Numbered from the stretch's first letter, positions 47,228-59,660 are shown. The stretch: 64,000 bases of DNA from Phyto melanocephala (GCA_941918925.1 OW799235.1:108496076-108560075); one strand, 5' to 3'. Notes: generated from the sequence alone by a model not told the origin. Translations and numbers: made by a program.

Positions 47228-47279
47228 GATACTTAAATTGATTTTACATACGAGTATTTATCACATTTGGGGAGCATCT

Positions 47280-47770
47280 GCGTGATTTTAATATGTACAC
47301 GGACGGACGGAATGGAGATCTTATCTATACATTATACAAAAATCAATGCCACTTTTCGCTGTAATTTTATAACTCAAGAACGGACTCACCTATCCGAACC
47401 AAATGTTTAGGCTTTGTTCGAACTATTCAGTAGGTGGTTTATGTGAAGTTTGCACAAAATCCGTCGAGCGGTTTACGGGTAAAAGGGATAAAATCGGTAA
47501 CTCAGTATCTCCGGGCTTACTTAAGATACATATCACAAAAATTCAGAAAGGACCAAAGAGCCTGTTAAAAATAATTGGATAGATGTCTGATGCTTTTTGG
47601 AAATTTTAAGGGGATAAAACGGGTAAAAATTGAAATTTGGTACTTTCTTGAACAGCATTTATCTTTGAGAGGTATAGCAATAGGAAAAAGTAAAAACGTA
47701 GTTTAACTCTCCTTAAAACAATCTATAATGATACGTAGCAAAGCACGTACCGGGCGGATAGTAGTAGTAT
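47280..47770. repeat. Unclassified dispersed repeat, possibly Helitron-related
   Basis: Inverted relative of 27480-28140. The right end 'gcaaagcacgtaccgggcgg' resembles the GC-rich 3' ends of some insect Helitrons, but no hairpin plus CTRR terminus is clear. Confidence 0.4.
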
Positions 47771-48914
47771 GTACATATATTATTGGTCTAGCCTTATTAA
47801 AATTAAAGAATGTAATGATCTTTATAATCACAGTAAAACTATTAATTTTTTAATTTTAATTCATTAAAATGGCAACTCTAGTGTATATTGTATCTCTTAG
47901 ATACCATTATTGTATTACTATTATTGTTTTTGTAATTACAGTGGAATGGTTGGTTATAGAAGTTGTTGCTGTTTTCTTTATTCTTCATTATTCATATTCG
48001 TTTTTGTTTTGTTTAATATTCGTTTGGTCTTTTACCTGAAAGACTGCCGCTCTACAGATAATTTCAAATATTAGTTACGTTCAGTTTTTAGCGAACCTTA
48101 CGAGAGTGCGTGCGTGCCGTCGTCAACCACCAAAACATAATTCGTTTACTTTTTTTTAACACGCTCTCTCCACTTAACATATAAATATTTATTTTAATAC
48201 AAAACAAAATTTACTAAATACGTACGTACTAACTAACGAAAAACAAAGATAATTCCAATTCCAAAAAATTAACGGAAATATAAAAAAGAAAGAAATTTTA
48301 AAGTTATTAAAAATTTTATAAAATACTTACACGTACCACAAATATGGAAGTAAATAAAATGACTGCATAAATAGTGTTGTTGTTTCGCATATAGGAAAAT
48401 TACCGAATTTATAGAATTTGGTTGCAACATTCGCCTATCCACACGAAAAGCATGTTTTTTTTTATTAAAAAAGATGCAATAAAAAAAAAAATTACAAAGT
48501 ATGTGAATTTCAAAATACATATTGCAAAAAAAAAAGTTTAATCGAAAATTTCAAAATTTATATTGTAAGTGTTGTTTGTGCATAGACAATACATACATTT
48601 ATATAAGAAAAAATACTTAAGAAAACCTTAACTAAATTTATATAAAAATTAAATTAATTTCTTGTCAACAAAAGCACCAATTTTTAACGCTAAACCAAAA
48701 AATAACATAATAAATTTTTAAACAAAACTCCCAGAATAATTTAAAATTTTAAACAAACAATTTTGTTTTTAAATTTTATATACATATAACAAGGTTTGAA
48801 AGTTTCTTTTTAAGACGGTCATTGAAAAGAAAGCAAACCCCTTTTTTCTTGTCTTTTAAATATATGTATACAATTTCGAAATATTAATGTTTAAATTATG
48901 ATAATTGCAAATAA
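47771..48914. other. Intron sequence with a promoter-like GC island
   Basis: At 48079-48145 'acgttcagtttttagcgaac' (initiator TCAGTT) is followed by the GC-rich 'gagagtgcgtgcgtgccgtc'. This could be an internal promoter or first exon of the large gene, but no open frame or splice donor supports it. Confidence 0.25.
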
Positions 48915-49059
48915 AACAAGTAAGAGCACTATATTCGGCTGTGCCGAATCTTTTATACCCACCACCAATTTTGTGTACATTTAAAGCACAATATTTATTA
49001 TTTTGTTAATCGCTATGTAATAATCTCTTTATAATAAAATATGTATCACTTTCTTTGTA

Positions 49060-49678
49060 GAGGGTGGTTAAATTTTAAGGGCCCATGTTGAAGGTGAACT
49101 ACACCTTGTCTTTAAACTTGTTTTTTGCACTTCACTTGACATTTCTCAATCTCAAACTTACTCAATTTGATCCGTAGAAAGATACGCAAATGAGCAACGC
49201 TTTAAAGTTATTCAGGTTTTTTATAAAAATGGGTGTTCAAATCAAAATGCATTTTGGGCACTTCGTAATTCTTTTGATTAACATAATCGTTCAAATTCGT
49301 CCACAATCGCGAGAATTGTAACAAATATTTAAATTTCTGCAAAACAGGTCTGTATAAAATGTTAGAAAATCTGTGAATGCCTTCTTAGTTTGTTGAATGG
49401 GAACCATTGCTGTTCTTTTGCGGTAGTGGGGCAAAAGAGCAGTCAACCTCGACTCATCATCATGCCCAACAATTGAGCATCAACATTGTTATTGAAAATT
49501 TGGACCATCAGATAGAGGAGTGGCACCAAGGATGGGGGGGGCTATTTGGCCGATATTGTGTTAAATACATAATTGAACCATACAAGTATTATCATTATAA
49601 AAAGAAATGATAATAATTTCTTAAATAATTTATGTTTTATTTAAAATCAACATTGGCCTTTAAAATTTAACCACCCTT
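49060..49678 (+). mobile_element. Mariner-like element nested in DINE copy B
   Basis: The left end GAGGGTGGTTAAATTTTAAGG and the right end CCTTTAAAATTTAACCACCCTT are inverted. TA sits on both sides (49058-49059 and 49679-49680). At 619 bp it is internally deleted. A plus-strand frame near 49430-49610 gives decayed transposase text (SINIVIENLDHQIEEW). Confidence 0.8.
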
Positions 49679-49714
49679 TATAAATTCGATATGCTACTCA
49701 AATGCTTTTGTAAA

Positions 49715-50460
49715 TGTAGTCTTTCAATGAAAGTGGGCGTTAAAGTAGGCGTGTCAATAAAGTTTCTGCTAATAAATACAACTTAGATATTTCAATATAG
49801 TCCTTTATTTTCCCAAAAACTTTGTCAATAGAGAAATTACATGAATGTAGGATAAACCGTTATATGAGAGGTAGGCGTTAAAGTGGGCGTGTCACCTAAA
49901 CTTTTTTACATTGATTAGAAGGATATAAGTAGCAAATTTTATCATCGTACCTCTAATTTTGGCGGTTTTATGAGCTTTTTAATTTCATTAACGGTAAATA
50001 ACGTGAAAAGTGGGCGTTATAGTAGGCGTGTCACAGTTATTTTTGCGAATGAGTACAACTTAGGTGTTTCAATATAGCCCTTTAATATTCCAAAATCTTT
50101 AGTAATAGAGAAATTATATGAATTTTAGGTAAAACATTGTATGGGAGGTGGGCGTAAAAGTGGGCGTGGCACCTTTATTTTCTGGCACAGTAATGACATT
50201 GCCCAGGGGGATATACGTAGCAAATTTTATCATCATACCTCTAATTTTGGCGGTTTTATGAGCTTTTAAATTTCATTAAACGTAGATAACGTGAAAAGTG
50301 GGCGTTATAGTAGGCGTGTCAAAGTTATTTTTGCGAATGAGTACGACTTAGGTGTTTCAATATAGCCCTTTATTATTCCAAAATCTTTATTAATAGAGAA
50401 ATTATATGAATTTTAGGTAAAACGTTATATGGGAGGTGGGCGTAAAAGTGGGCGTGGCAC
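49715..50460. repeat. Central tandem repeat of DINE copy B, ~288 bp period
   Basis: 'caaattttatcatc' recurs at 49933 and 50221, 288 bp apart, with 'ggcggttttatgagctttt', 'gtgggcgttatagtaggcgtgtca' and 'atgggaggtgggcgtaaaag' repeating in register. About two and a half units are present, against one in copies A and C. Variable central repeats are a known DINE-1 trait. Confidence 0.8.
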
Positions 50461-51085
50461 ATTGATTTTCCGTTACAAAAAAGCCCTTCCCCAAAAAGCA
50501 AAGTGTGCAAAATTTCAGAGTCGTACATCCAATTTTGTTGCTTTTATGACGTTTTTGTTTTTAAATATACCGAAAAATACACTGTGCGGTATAAATTTTC
50601 GTACATTTTGATCGATAACTCCTCTCCTAATGCATAGATTTAGATAATTTTTGGGGAAAAATATTGTTTTTACTCAGGAAATATATATTCGAAGTTTCAT
50701 GAGTCTACGTAAATGCGTTTGTCCACAATTCCATTTTTTTCGATGTTCGAAGGACACGGTTTTTTCGACCTACTCTTGCTTTTCGAGCTATAACTCTCTT
50801 CCTAATATTCCGATTTAGCCCATTTTCAATACCAAACAAACCTTGTCTATAAGAAAGATTCTGGCAAAATTTGAGCCCCCTAGCTTTTTCGGTGCGACCT
50901 CTATCGTGCTTTCAACAGACGGACAGACGGACAGACGGACGGACATAGCTAGATCGTCATCAAATCAAACCCTGATTCAGAATATATATACTTTATGGGG
51001 TCTAAAATGGATATTTCGATGTGTTACAAACGGAATGACAAAATGAATATACCCCCACCATTTTTTTGGTGGCGGGTATAAAAAG

Positions 51086-52066
51086 TCATAATACCGAAAC
51101 CGTCACCAACGATATCTTATAGATAAAAAGCGAAACAAAAAAATCTATAAAATTAAATCAAATTATTTTTATGCGCATACAAATTATAATGAATTTAATA
51201 TAAAATGACATCAAATCAACATTAATAAACTGAAAAAAAAACTTCATAAATTAATTATTTGTTTTGTTCACTTATGATTATAAAAAAAGTTTTCTGAAAT
51301 ATGACCTTTTTAGCACGTAAAAAAATTTATTGTAAAAAAAGCTGTTTATTCTGCTAACGTTTTGTAAGAGCATTATAAATGCTTTAAATATGTGTTAAAT
51401 TTCAATCGGATTATAAAATAAGAAATGAACTGCATTCCATTTAAAAGACAGTGAATGAACAATTTCCCCTTAAACTATATCTTTACTATATCTACAATAG
51501 AAACATTGCGTTCCATATCAATCATTTGTATTATTTTTTGTAAATAAAGTTATAATATCAATTTAGGATTACTTGTCTAGCGTATCCAGTTGACTTTGCG
51601 TTTAAAGGCGGGTACAAGAACTTACAAATTTGCCAACGACATTTTTCAAGTAATGTTACCATAATCACTCAAGACCATAACAGCGAGAATGTCGCTCGTT
51701 TTGTTGTCGATATATTGTCTTGAATAGAACTTAATTCAAGACATAGATCAGCATTTTTTCACATGAAGAGAATATACACGAATAATGCCTTACTGGGTGC
51801 ATAATTAAATCATCTTAAAATCTAATGTGAATTTTTATGTGTAGAAATTTAATGACAAACTTAACATGACGCCTTCTTTTTGATAATGGTAAAGAAAATT
51901 GAAAGTTTTTATAAAACGAAGTTAAATCTAAATCTACAGTCCTAAAGGCCTTATTTCTAAAAATTATAAGGAAATTTCCATAGAAAATCTGTCTTATGAA
52001 CCCTTTTAAATAAGGTCGTCAATATTTATTTATTAAGAGTTATGCTGTTCTTTGTTCGTTTGTTTG
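51086..52066. other. Intron sequence
   Basis: A perfect 10 bp stem, TGTCTTGAAT...ATTCAAGACA, lies at 51717-51744. Nothing else is recognised. Confidence 0.5.
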
Positions 52067-53316
52067 TTTTTTATACCCGCCACCAAGAAAATGGTGTGAG
52101 TATATTCATTTTGTCATTATGTTTGTAACACACCGAAATATCCATTTTAAACCCCATAAAGTATATAAAGGGTCCGCCAAATTACTTTTTTTTTTGCTGT
52201 GTGGCACGTTCCTGTTGAAACCAAATGTTGCCAATATCCTCCTCTTTAATTTTTGTGAACAAAAATTCTTTCAACATGGCCCGATAACGATCGCCATTGA
52301 CTAAGGCCACTCCTTACTCATTTTCGAAGAAAAGATGATTTTTGGCTAAATCGCCCAAAGGAATGTCGCAATATTTCCCAGCGTTGTTCAAGCGTATACA
52401 CAACCATATTCGTTTAGCGGAAGGATAAAACTAATTATCTGTCAAATCAGACATGAGATAAGTGTTACCATTCTCGAAATAAGCACTGGTTAAAAAAAAA
52501 CGTTAGATGGCGGACCCTTTATTTTCTGAATCGGGGTTTAATTTTATGACGATCTAGCTATGTCCGTCCGTCTGTCTTTTTGTTGAAAGCACGACCGATG
52601 TCGCACCGAAAAAGCTAGGGGGCGCAAATATTTATAATGCACAAGGTTTGTGTGGTATTGAAAATGGGCTACATCGAAATATAAGGAAGAGAGTTATAGC
52701 TCGTAATGCAAGAGTAGGTCAAAAATACCATGTCCTTCCAACATCGAATCCAAACGCATTAACGTAGAGCCATGAAATTTCGAATGTATTTTCTAAGTAA
52801 AAAAATATTTTTCCCTGAAAATGTACGAAAATTTTTACCGCACACTGTATTTTTTCGGTATATTCAAAATTTAAAACGTAATTAAACGGACAAAATTAAA
52901 TGTATGATTCTGAAATTTTGTAACCATTGCTTTTTGGTCAAAGGCTTTGTACTAGCGGAAAATAAATGTGACACGCCTACTTTTACGCCCACCTTTCATA
53001 TAACGCTTTATATCAAATTTATATAATTTCTCTATGAATAAATATTTTGGAAGAATAAAGGACTATATTTATTAGCAGAAACTTTATTGACACGCCTACT
53101 TTAACGTTCACTTTCATTGAAAGACTAAATTTACGAAAACATATCGATGCATATCGAAGTTATACAAAGAAAATGATACATATTTTAGTATAAAGATATT
53201 ATTACATAGCGATTACTGTTAATAACAAAATAATACATTTTGTGCTATAAAAATACGTCAAATTGGTGGTGGGTATAAAATATTCGACACAGCCGAATAT
53301 AGTGCTCTTACTTGTT
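52067..53316 (+). mobile_element. DINE-1-like element, long subfamily, copy C
   Basis: The 5' palindrome (tatacccgccaccaag...ggtgtgagtata) and the 3' end (ggtggtgggtata, hairpin ATTCG-ACAC-AGCCGAAT, agtgctcttacttgtt) are both present. It lacks the nested mariner of copies A and B: at the matching place it reads 'atcgaagttatacaaagaaaatg' uninterrupted, an empty site. It has its own nested mariner derivative near the 5' end. Confidence 0.8.
52168..52519 (-). mobile_element. Mariner-like element nested in DINE copy C (352 bp)
   Basis: Terminal inverted repeats AAGGGTCCGCCA and TGGCGGACCCTT are flanked by TA (52166-52167, 52520-52521). Minus-strand text reads VNGDRYRAMLKEFLF and IGNIWFQQERA, the stretch before and at the second catalytic Asp, which is changed to Glu in this copy. 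It is internally deleted and cannot encode a transposase. Confidence 0.8.
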
Positions 53317-54309
53317 CTTTATTCTTTTGTTTTTTTTTTTTTTTTTAATGTATAAATTGACACAACAACGTCACTCACAGTAACAGTGATTATTTGTATT
53401 TTTTAGATTTTTCCAATTTTTCACAATAAATAATTGTCACATTGTTAAAATTATTATAGCATTGAAATCGTTAAGAAAGTGTGCATAAAAATCTTATGCC
53501 TTAATTAATTTTTTATTAAGAACAAAAAAATAAATATACCATTATCGTTCAAGCATATTTGTAAACAGTAACTATTCATTTAAATTACAAAAGAGGATTT
53601 ACTTAATAGAAGTAGAATTTTCAGACAACTCATGTAAAAGTATTTATAAAATTTACAATTAACTTATTGTGTGTGTTGTTGTCATAGGTTTAAAAAATTG
53701 TTGCTACCCTGTACAACTTGTGTCAGTCGTCACAACAATGGCACTTAAAATTAGGTTAAAAAATTTCTAGGAAAGCTGTTTCTACATTTTCATAGTGAAA
53801 AAGGCTTCCACTCTTCAGCTTCCATTTATTTATTTTTATACTTTGAGAACTTCAACAGTTTACCCAGTTTACCCAGTTTACTTTTTTGTCCGAAAGCCCT
53901 TCTAGAACTTAACTTAGTACTTATGTACGTTTGTAGAACAAGAAATGTATACTTTTAAAATAATGAGCAGTTGATAAAATACATTTTATTCCAATTCTGT
54001 ATGTAAACAATTTAAGCATATCCATGTATGCTATGCAATATGTGAATAAATCATTTTTCACTGTGTGAAGTGTATAAAAAATAGCGAATATGTGGTTCAA
54101 ATAAAGTAATTTCGGCTTTGCCGTAACCTTCATCTTCAACCCCGACAATATTGGTATTATATTAATGAGCTTGACCAGTAGAATACAGTAAACTATGAAA
54201 AAGTTAAAATCCAAGATGGCGTCCTAAACAAAATGGCTAATAATTTTTTTCTCAATCCCATCAATATATTTTTAGATACGGTACGGTGAAATATATCATT
54301 CTTACGTGT
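53317..54309. other. Intron sequence
   Basis: A short triplet repeat 'cagtttacc' lies near 53857-53882. At 54140-54240 the interior block of the short DINE-like subfamily ('gaccagtagaatac', 'aatccaagatggcg') is present as a fragment. Confidence 0.5.
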
Positions 54310-54605
54310 TTTGTTTTTATACCCTTCAACTGTGGTGCAGAAGATAATTATATAGTTTTGTCATTCCGTTTGTAATTTCTACAATTTTCATTTTCGACCC
54401 CATAAAGTATATATTTTCTGAAAGCTTATGAATAGGGCAGTTGACTAAGTATTATCCGTTTGTCCGTGTGTTTGCTGAAATCAACTTTTTAAAAATGGCG
54501 TATAACATGAAATATAGGTTAAGCTACGTTGTGGGATTATACCTATGTACATGATGGTGAAGGGCTGATAATTTTCGGCACGGCCGAATATATTAATCTT
54601 GCTTA
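54310..54605 (+). mobile_element. DINE-1-like element, short subfamily
   Basis: Starts 'gtttttatacccttcaactg', then 'gtcattccgtttgtaatttc', 'cgaccccataaagtatatatt', 'gtttgtccgtgtg', and ends with the hairpin TTCGGC-ACG-GCCGAA and 'tatattaatcttgctta'. Internally deleted compared with 37191-37757. Confidence 0.65.
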
Positions 54606-55605
54606 TTTTTTTATTTGTTTTTTTTTTGTTTTGATAATGAAAATTTAATAAAAGTAAAATACTTATTTCTTAATCATGTTAATTTCTTTTTATTCATTTT
54701 GTATGTAAATATATATATATTTAATAAATGTATCACTAAAAAAACAAAAGTACCTATTTGGTTAACAATTTTATTGGGGAAATTGTCATTAAATAGTGTA
54801 TTATAAATTTGATCATGCTTTGTTCCTTCAAATCTGAAATAGTAAAGTTTTTTGCGTTTCAGATAACGTTAAGTACATAAGTTTCCCTCAATATATATAC
54901 ATGACATATTTCATTTATATTTAACTGATAATTTTTTTGGATGGAAACAAAATTAAAGATTTAATACTGTGTATGAAATATTTACATATAAATGTACATA
55001 CATATATCAGTGCAACTAACCCATTAGGACAGAGCAAAACCTAAAACCAAAAAGAGAAATTGTTCTAAGAAATGCGTAACTGAGGTACCAATAAAAATGC
55101 TTAATTTAGTACAAAATTTTTTTCTCTCTACTTTCGTAATGGCTTTTAACAGCTGATTTTGTATTTTTTGTACTGTCAGCTCTGATTAAATTGTACTCTC
55201 AGTCCGACATTTCTTTGTGTTACTTTATTTGTTTGTTTACACTTTCTGTAAAGTTTGATACCTTTATAACAGTTGTATGATGTACAGTGCATAAAATGCA
55301 ATAGGTATATTCACAACGTGTGGTATTATGTCGTATTGTCATAATTTTCTTAAAATTCAAAATGATTTAACAATATACACATGTTGTATATGTATATATA
55401 TTTTTTCTTGTTTGTTGAGCAATTTTTGAATGATATTAATATGTACTTAAAAAAATATGAAAATCCGCGTATTATAAGTATGATTTCAAACTAATAATGA
55501 GAATGTTTTAATTCAGAAATTGATTTAAAAAAAAAATTTCTAGTTTACTATTTAATGTGAATAAAATTTTTGAAAACTTAGTTTTGCATTTTGTTCTTTT
55601 TCCAG
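54606..55605. other. Intron, 3' part
   Basis: AT-rich, ending in the pyrimidine-rich acceptor ttgttctttttccag at 55605. Confidence 0.6.
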
Positions 55606-56012
55606 ATATATAACTCGTTCTCAACGTGTACAACAGCAGCAAACAAAAGACTTCAAAAACCTAACATCCGTCAAAAATTCACCAACTCTAGATGCAACAG
55701 TGCAACAAGATTTAAATCCATCTACTAACTCCGAAACAACATCAACAGCTACAACAGTTGAAAGCAACGGTCATACGATTAAAACGAACGGTAAAGTAAC
55801 AGACGAACAAAAACAACAAACACACCAAGAAGAAATGACCAATAACTCGGGTAAAAAATCAAAAACGACTTCGACAGCATCAGCGACAACAAATGCTAAA
55901 GAATTCAAAATAAATATTCCACTAACAAGCGACAGAACATCATCTATTGCTGCAGTAACAACAAAAGTGCCAGCTGTTGCTGCACCCGACATTTCATGTT
56001 CAAGTACTACAG
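55606..56012 (+). CDS. Internal exon of the large gene
   Basis: The acceptor ttttccag ends at 55605 and the donor ACAG|GTAAAT begins at 56013. The first base completes an Arg codon with the two bases left by the exon ending at 33364, and the frame then runs YITRSQRVQQQQTKDFKNL for 135 codons. The sequence is rich in Thr, Ser, Lys and Gln with no known domain (EFKINIPLTSDR is the most ordered-looking part). It leaves one base for the next exon. The phase fit on both sides and the clean splice sites tie it to 31528-33364 and 62711-63244. The apparent internal start at 55700 is a GTG and not a true start. Confidence 0.8.
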
Positions 56013-56776
56013 GTAAATTATGCAGTTTGTTGTTGTGATTGTTGTAAATATTATTACAAATGGACACAATTATAATTGTTATTGTTGTTATAACAGTTGA
56101 TAAATGCACGTTTTCTTCTTTTTTTATTGTTTCTTTATTAAATTGAAAAAATATATTTTTTTTTCTATTATTTTTACAAATATTTAATTACAATTGTTTA
56201 TTTGTTGAGTTTTTTACATTCAATCTTTCGTTTGTTGTTGCTTTTATTATTACATTTAATTATTGTGCCATGTTTTCCAGTTTTTTGATTTGATAAACAT
56301 TCTTATCGGTTATTACTTGTTTTTTTAATGCTTCTGTTGTTGTTTCCCCCCTTTATTTTATTTGTTCGCTTTGATTTGATTTTTCAGTTTTAATTTCAAT
56401 TAAAAATTTATTACTTTTTATCATTGTAAATATTCAACACATATTAAATATTTATTTGAAGCTTGTTATGTGTAGGTACATAAGCATTTTTGTTAGTGTT
56501 GTGTCTTCTTTTGTGGTTTATTTATTGCAATTCAAATAGCATTTAGTTAAAATCAAAAAGTCAATGGACGTTTTTAATTTAACGAACCAAAAGGTTCAAC
56601 GAAATATCGTTCATAACCTTTTAGATTACACATCTGAAATAAATACATTTGTACTCGTTTGTGCGTGAACATGAAACAATGTTGACGCTCTTGATTATAT
56701 TTGTCCTTTTAGCGTTAGCGCTAAGCACAACGCTTGCCGCACTTGTTTAGGCTTGTGCGTAGCTTATATATTTTGG
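56013..56776. other. Intron sequence
   Basis: T-rich with GTTGTT-type simple repeats. Nothing else is recognised. Confidence 0.6.
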
Positions 56777-56778
56777 TA

Positions 56779-56957
56779 CAGTGGCATCTCAATTGAGCGT
56801 ACACCAAAAGTACCACTGAAATTTGTCCGTACAAGAGGTTGGTCCGGTCAAGAGAATGCAATACTCTTTTTATAGGATGTTGCCGGGACCAACCAATAGT
56901 GTCCATCCAAAGAGGATGTTCGCTTAAGAGAAATGTCCGCAATGGGAGATTCCACTG
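56779..56957. mobile_element. Pogo-like MITE (179 bp)
   Basis: The ends CAGTGGCATCTC and GAGATTCCACTG are inverted and flanked by TA (56777-56778, 56958-56959). Internal text such as 'ttcgcttaagagaaatgtccgcaatgggag' is typical of pogo/Tigger-type termini. No coding. The open minus-strand frame across it is accidental. Confidence 0.75.
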
Positions 56958-57639
56958 TAAATATAAATGATTTAATAATAAGAACATATGATATAGAATC
57001 AAACAAGCTGTATTTAATTATCTATTACATTTTTATTTTTACTTAATTTATTAAATTTACTATAAATTATTTTTATTTTGGCTCAGGTTCAATTATTCTA
57101 TTATTTAATTTCGTAAAAGATTTTCTTAATTAAATTAAATTGTAATCATTTAAGAATCTTGAAGAACCGAGTGGAATGCATTTTTGAAATCAGCTGCGAT
57201 TTCATCATCAGCACTCTTTGTAACTTGGAATTAGAATTTTTGTTACAATTTAATGAAATTAGATTTAGGGAATCATAGTTATAATTTTTTAAATTTGTCT
57301 ATTTTCTTCTCCTATCAAATGACATTTTTTCTACATGTTAATATTCATTTATATTCGTAAAACATTTTTGTTATGCTTTCAATGTCCATCCATTGGCTGG
57401 AATTATTGAAAGCAAAATTATTACATGTTGTTCAAAATAAAATTTACAGCTTACTGGTTAGTAGATATAGAGGCCCACTTAATGAAGGTTCAACTTTTTT
57501 ATTTTTTATATATAAATCACCAAAATATTTCTAACATTCCGAAATTGTATTTTTAGAATCTACTACTTTGGAATTTTTTTTTTAATTCTCCTTTTTAGTT
57601 AATAATTCAATATACATAATAAGCAATATCTTTGTTTAG
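56958..57639. other. Intron sequence
   Basis: A short minus-strand frame near 57149-57235 (KSADDEIAADFKNAFHSVLQDS, then stop) is bounded by a stop upstream and has no confirmed splice site, so it is not called. Confidence 0.45.
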
Positions 57640-58143
57640 TAATATTGTACTATTTGAATCTTCAGATTCTGAGCCCTAGGAAACAGTTTCTAAATTACTT
57701 TCTGACGAGAAAAAACTTTTTATATTTCTTTGGCTCATTTTTAACAAGCATCAGTTTATTACAAAAACGGTTACAATTAAAAACACTGACAAATAATTAA
57801 TGAACGTTTCAAAGTTAATCAAACTAGGTGAACACATCCCTGCCACCCACAAAATATATATGTTTGCATATGTTTTCGAACTGTCAAATCATAAAATAAT
57901 TTTTTTTTTTTTTTTTTTTAATTTTGACAGCTTGAAAACAAAATTGTGTAGCATAGAATTGTCACCTTTGTGATTAGGGTATACGTTTTCTGTTTGCCAT
58001 GTTTCAAGGTTGCCACTGTTTAAATTTTTTAAATAGGAATATAAATTTTTGAGCCGAAGCAAGTCGGTCGGTGGCGGCTCGATTACTCCAAAAAAGTCGG
58101 CGGTAGCTCTTAGCCGGCTTTGACCGATCAAATAGATTCTCTG
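57640..58143. mobile_element. Diverged relative of the 26794 hAT family, right-hand part
   Basis: The right end 'agccggctttgaccgatc...tctctg' and the subterminal 'aagtcggtcggtggcggctc' resemble the last 130 bp of the element ending at 29152. Further in, 'tttgaatcttcagattctgag' (FESSDSE) parallels the SELSDSEEE text at 28790. The left end was not found. Confidence 0.5.
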
Positions 58144-59619
58144 TTGAGAATTGTTTTTCCTGAACTAGCAATATTTAGAAATAACATCAAGTTTTGTGGG
58201 GACCAGGCAGGGTACACTTAGGTAGCGGTGCCAGGCCAGCTGATTATTTTTTTGTGCCCCAATGTTTGTCAAACTCCATATTTAAAAAAGAGATTTTAGT
58301 GCCAAGAATTGTCAAACTCCATATATAAAAAAGAGATACAAATATTGCTCTCTTTTACGCTATCACCGTATGTAATTACACCATGGGACCAGCGGCCCTG
58401 TTTCAGCTAGTGCAAATGAATACACATACACACATGCATTTTAATTTAAAAAATTCAATAAATTTTTTTCGACAAATTGTGTCTAATATTTCACCGTTAT
58501 CTTAAGAAAGCAAAATTTTCACACATATTAATTTTTTTATGTTGTTTTTTTTTTTTTGTTATTTTTTCACGGTATTTAATAATATTAAAAGTAAACTTAT
58601 GAATTTCTTAAAAAAAAAAATATGAACATTTTATGGCTTCCAACTAATTTCTCATTCATTCGTCGAAAACCTCTGATGTACTATAATTTGGTTTTTTTTT
58701 GATGTTTTGTTGTCAGTCAGTCAAGTGTTTTGAATTTTCCTTATTAACCCTTCGTCATTTCTGTCTATTAGTCTACCCCTACTGCATACTTATATGTATG
58801 TTTATCTGTCAAACATTAAATAGTTGTCTAGTAATAGCGACAACTACACACTAAAAAAAACAATGACAGCAACCACAATCAAATTAAATAACCAACTAAG
58901 TAATGTGTCATTTATGCAAATTTAACGAAATACATCAATAGTTAGATACTGATTTCTACGTCTTGAAAAAACTGTCATTCAATAACAAACAGAAACTAAT
59001 AAGATAAGACAGCTTTTTTCTGTTTCTTGTTTCTTAATTTAAACAATAAGCGTTAATTTTTTTTAATATTATTTATTAGATTTAAATAATTTAAAAGCCG
59101 TTAAAGTTTATAGTTTTTTACTTAAAAATAGCCATGCTGTATTAAATAATTTTAAATTTTGTGTAATTTTGATTTTTTTTACAATAATAGTATTCTTACA
59201 CATTCAAATATGTTAAAATCCTAAATAGAGTTCATTGTACCCTAATATAAAAAGTTTGATTTCAAAATATTATCAATATGTTTGCTGGGTATATGTGTTT
59301 TATATGCATATGTATATATGTATGTGCTAGTAGAAACTATTAACTTATTATTACTTTCAAAACAATAAACCGAATACGTAAATAAACTTTATGTGTCTCG
59401 ACATGAACTTTAACTGGGCCAAATTTATACTTTTACCTCGCATGTGCTTAAAAAGGAGAACAAAGTTAAGAATTATATAAAAGTAAACCAAAAACTACGT
59501 TTTTGCTAATTTCTGACTATTGTAAATACAATATTAGCTTGTTTAAACATTAACATATTGCTGCTTGCAAGCAGTCCGTGTTAAAATTCTTAAGGTTAAT
59601 TAAACATTTTTATTTGTAG
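58144..59619. other. Intron sequence
   Basis: A 28 bp motif 'tgtcaaactccatat.taaaaaagagat' is duplicated at 58267 and 58311. Otherwise AT-rich with nothing recognised. Confidence 0.5.
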
Positions 59620-59660
59620 AGAATGCCGCCGTTCAATATCTGGACGCGTTAAATAAGTAA
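59620..59660 (+). CDS. Candidate alternative terminal exon of the large gene
   Basis: The acceptor-like tttatttgtag ends at 59619. Joined to the exon ending at 56012, its first two bases complete GAG, and the frame then reads NAAVQYLDALNK to TAA at 59658-59660. AATAAA follows at once (59659-59664), with another at 59677-59682 across the mariner border. The block is richer in GC than its surroundings. If used as an internal microexon (donor AA|GTAATA), the next exon would go out of frame and stop within five codons, so only a terminal role makes sense. Evidence is limited to phase, splice site and composition. Confidence 0.35.

Larger units (their letters stand above)
48915..51085 (-). mobile_element. 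DINE-1-like element, long subfamily, copy B (composite, with tandem repeats)
   Basis: Inverted relative to copy A. It runs from the 3' hairpin end (aacaagtaagagcactatattcggc) at the left to the 5' palindrome (accattttttt-ggtggcgggtata) at 51085. It carries the same nested mariner at the same internal position as copy A, now with both ends (49060-49678), and an expanded central tandem repeat (49715-50460). Confidence 0.8.

Noticed and set aside
55771..56109. Minus-strand open frame of 112 codons
   Set aside because: Antisense shadow of the Thr/Ser-rich exon 55606-56012. It has no splice sites of its own.
56721..57002. Minus-strand open frame of 93 codons
   Set aside because: It is produced by reading through the pogo-like MITE.
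57149..57235. Minus-strand peptide KSADDEIAADFKNAFHSVLQDS ending at a stop
   Set aside because: It looks coding-like but is only ~25 codons, preceded by a stop, with no convincing acceptor or neighbour exon.
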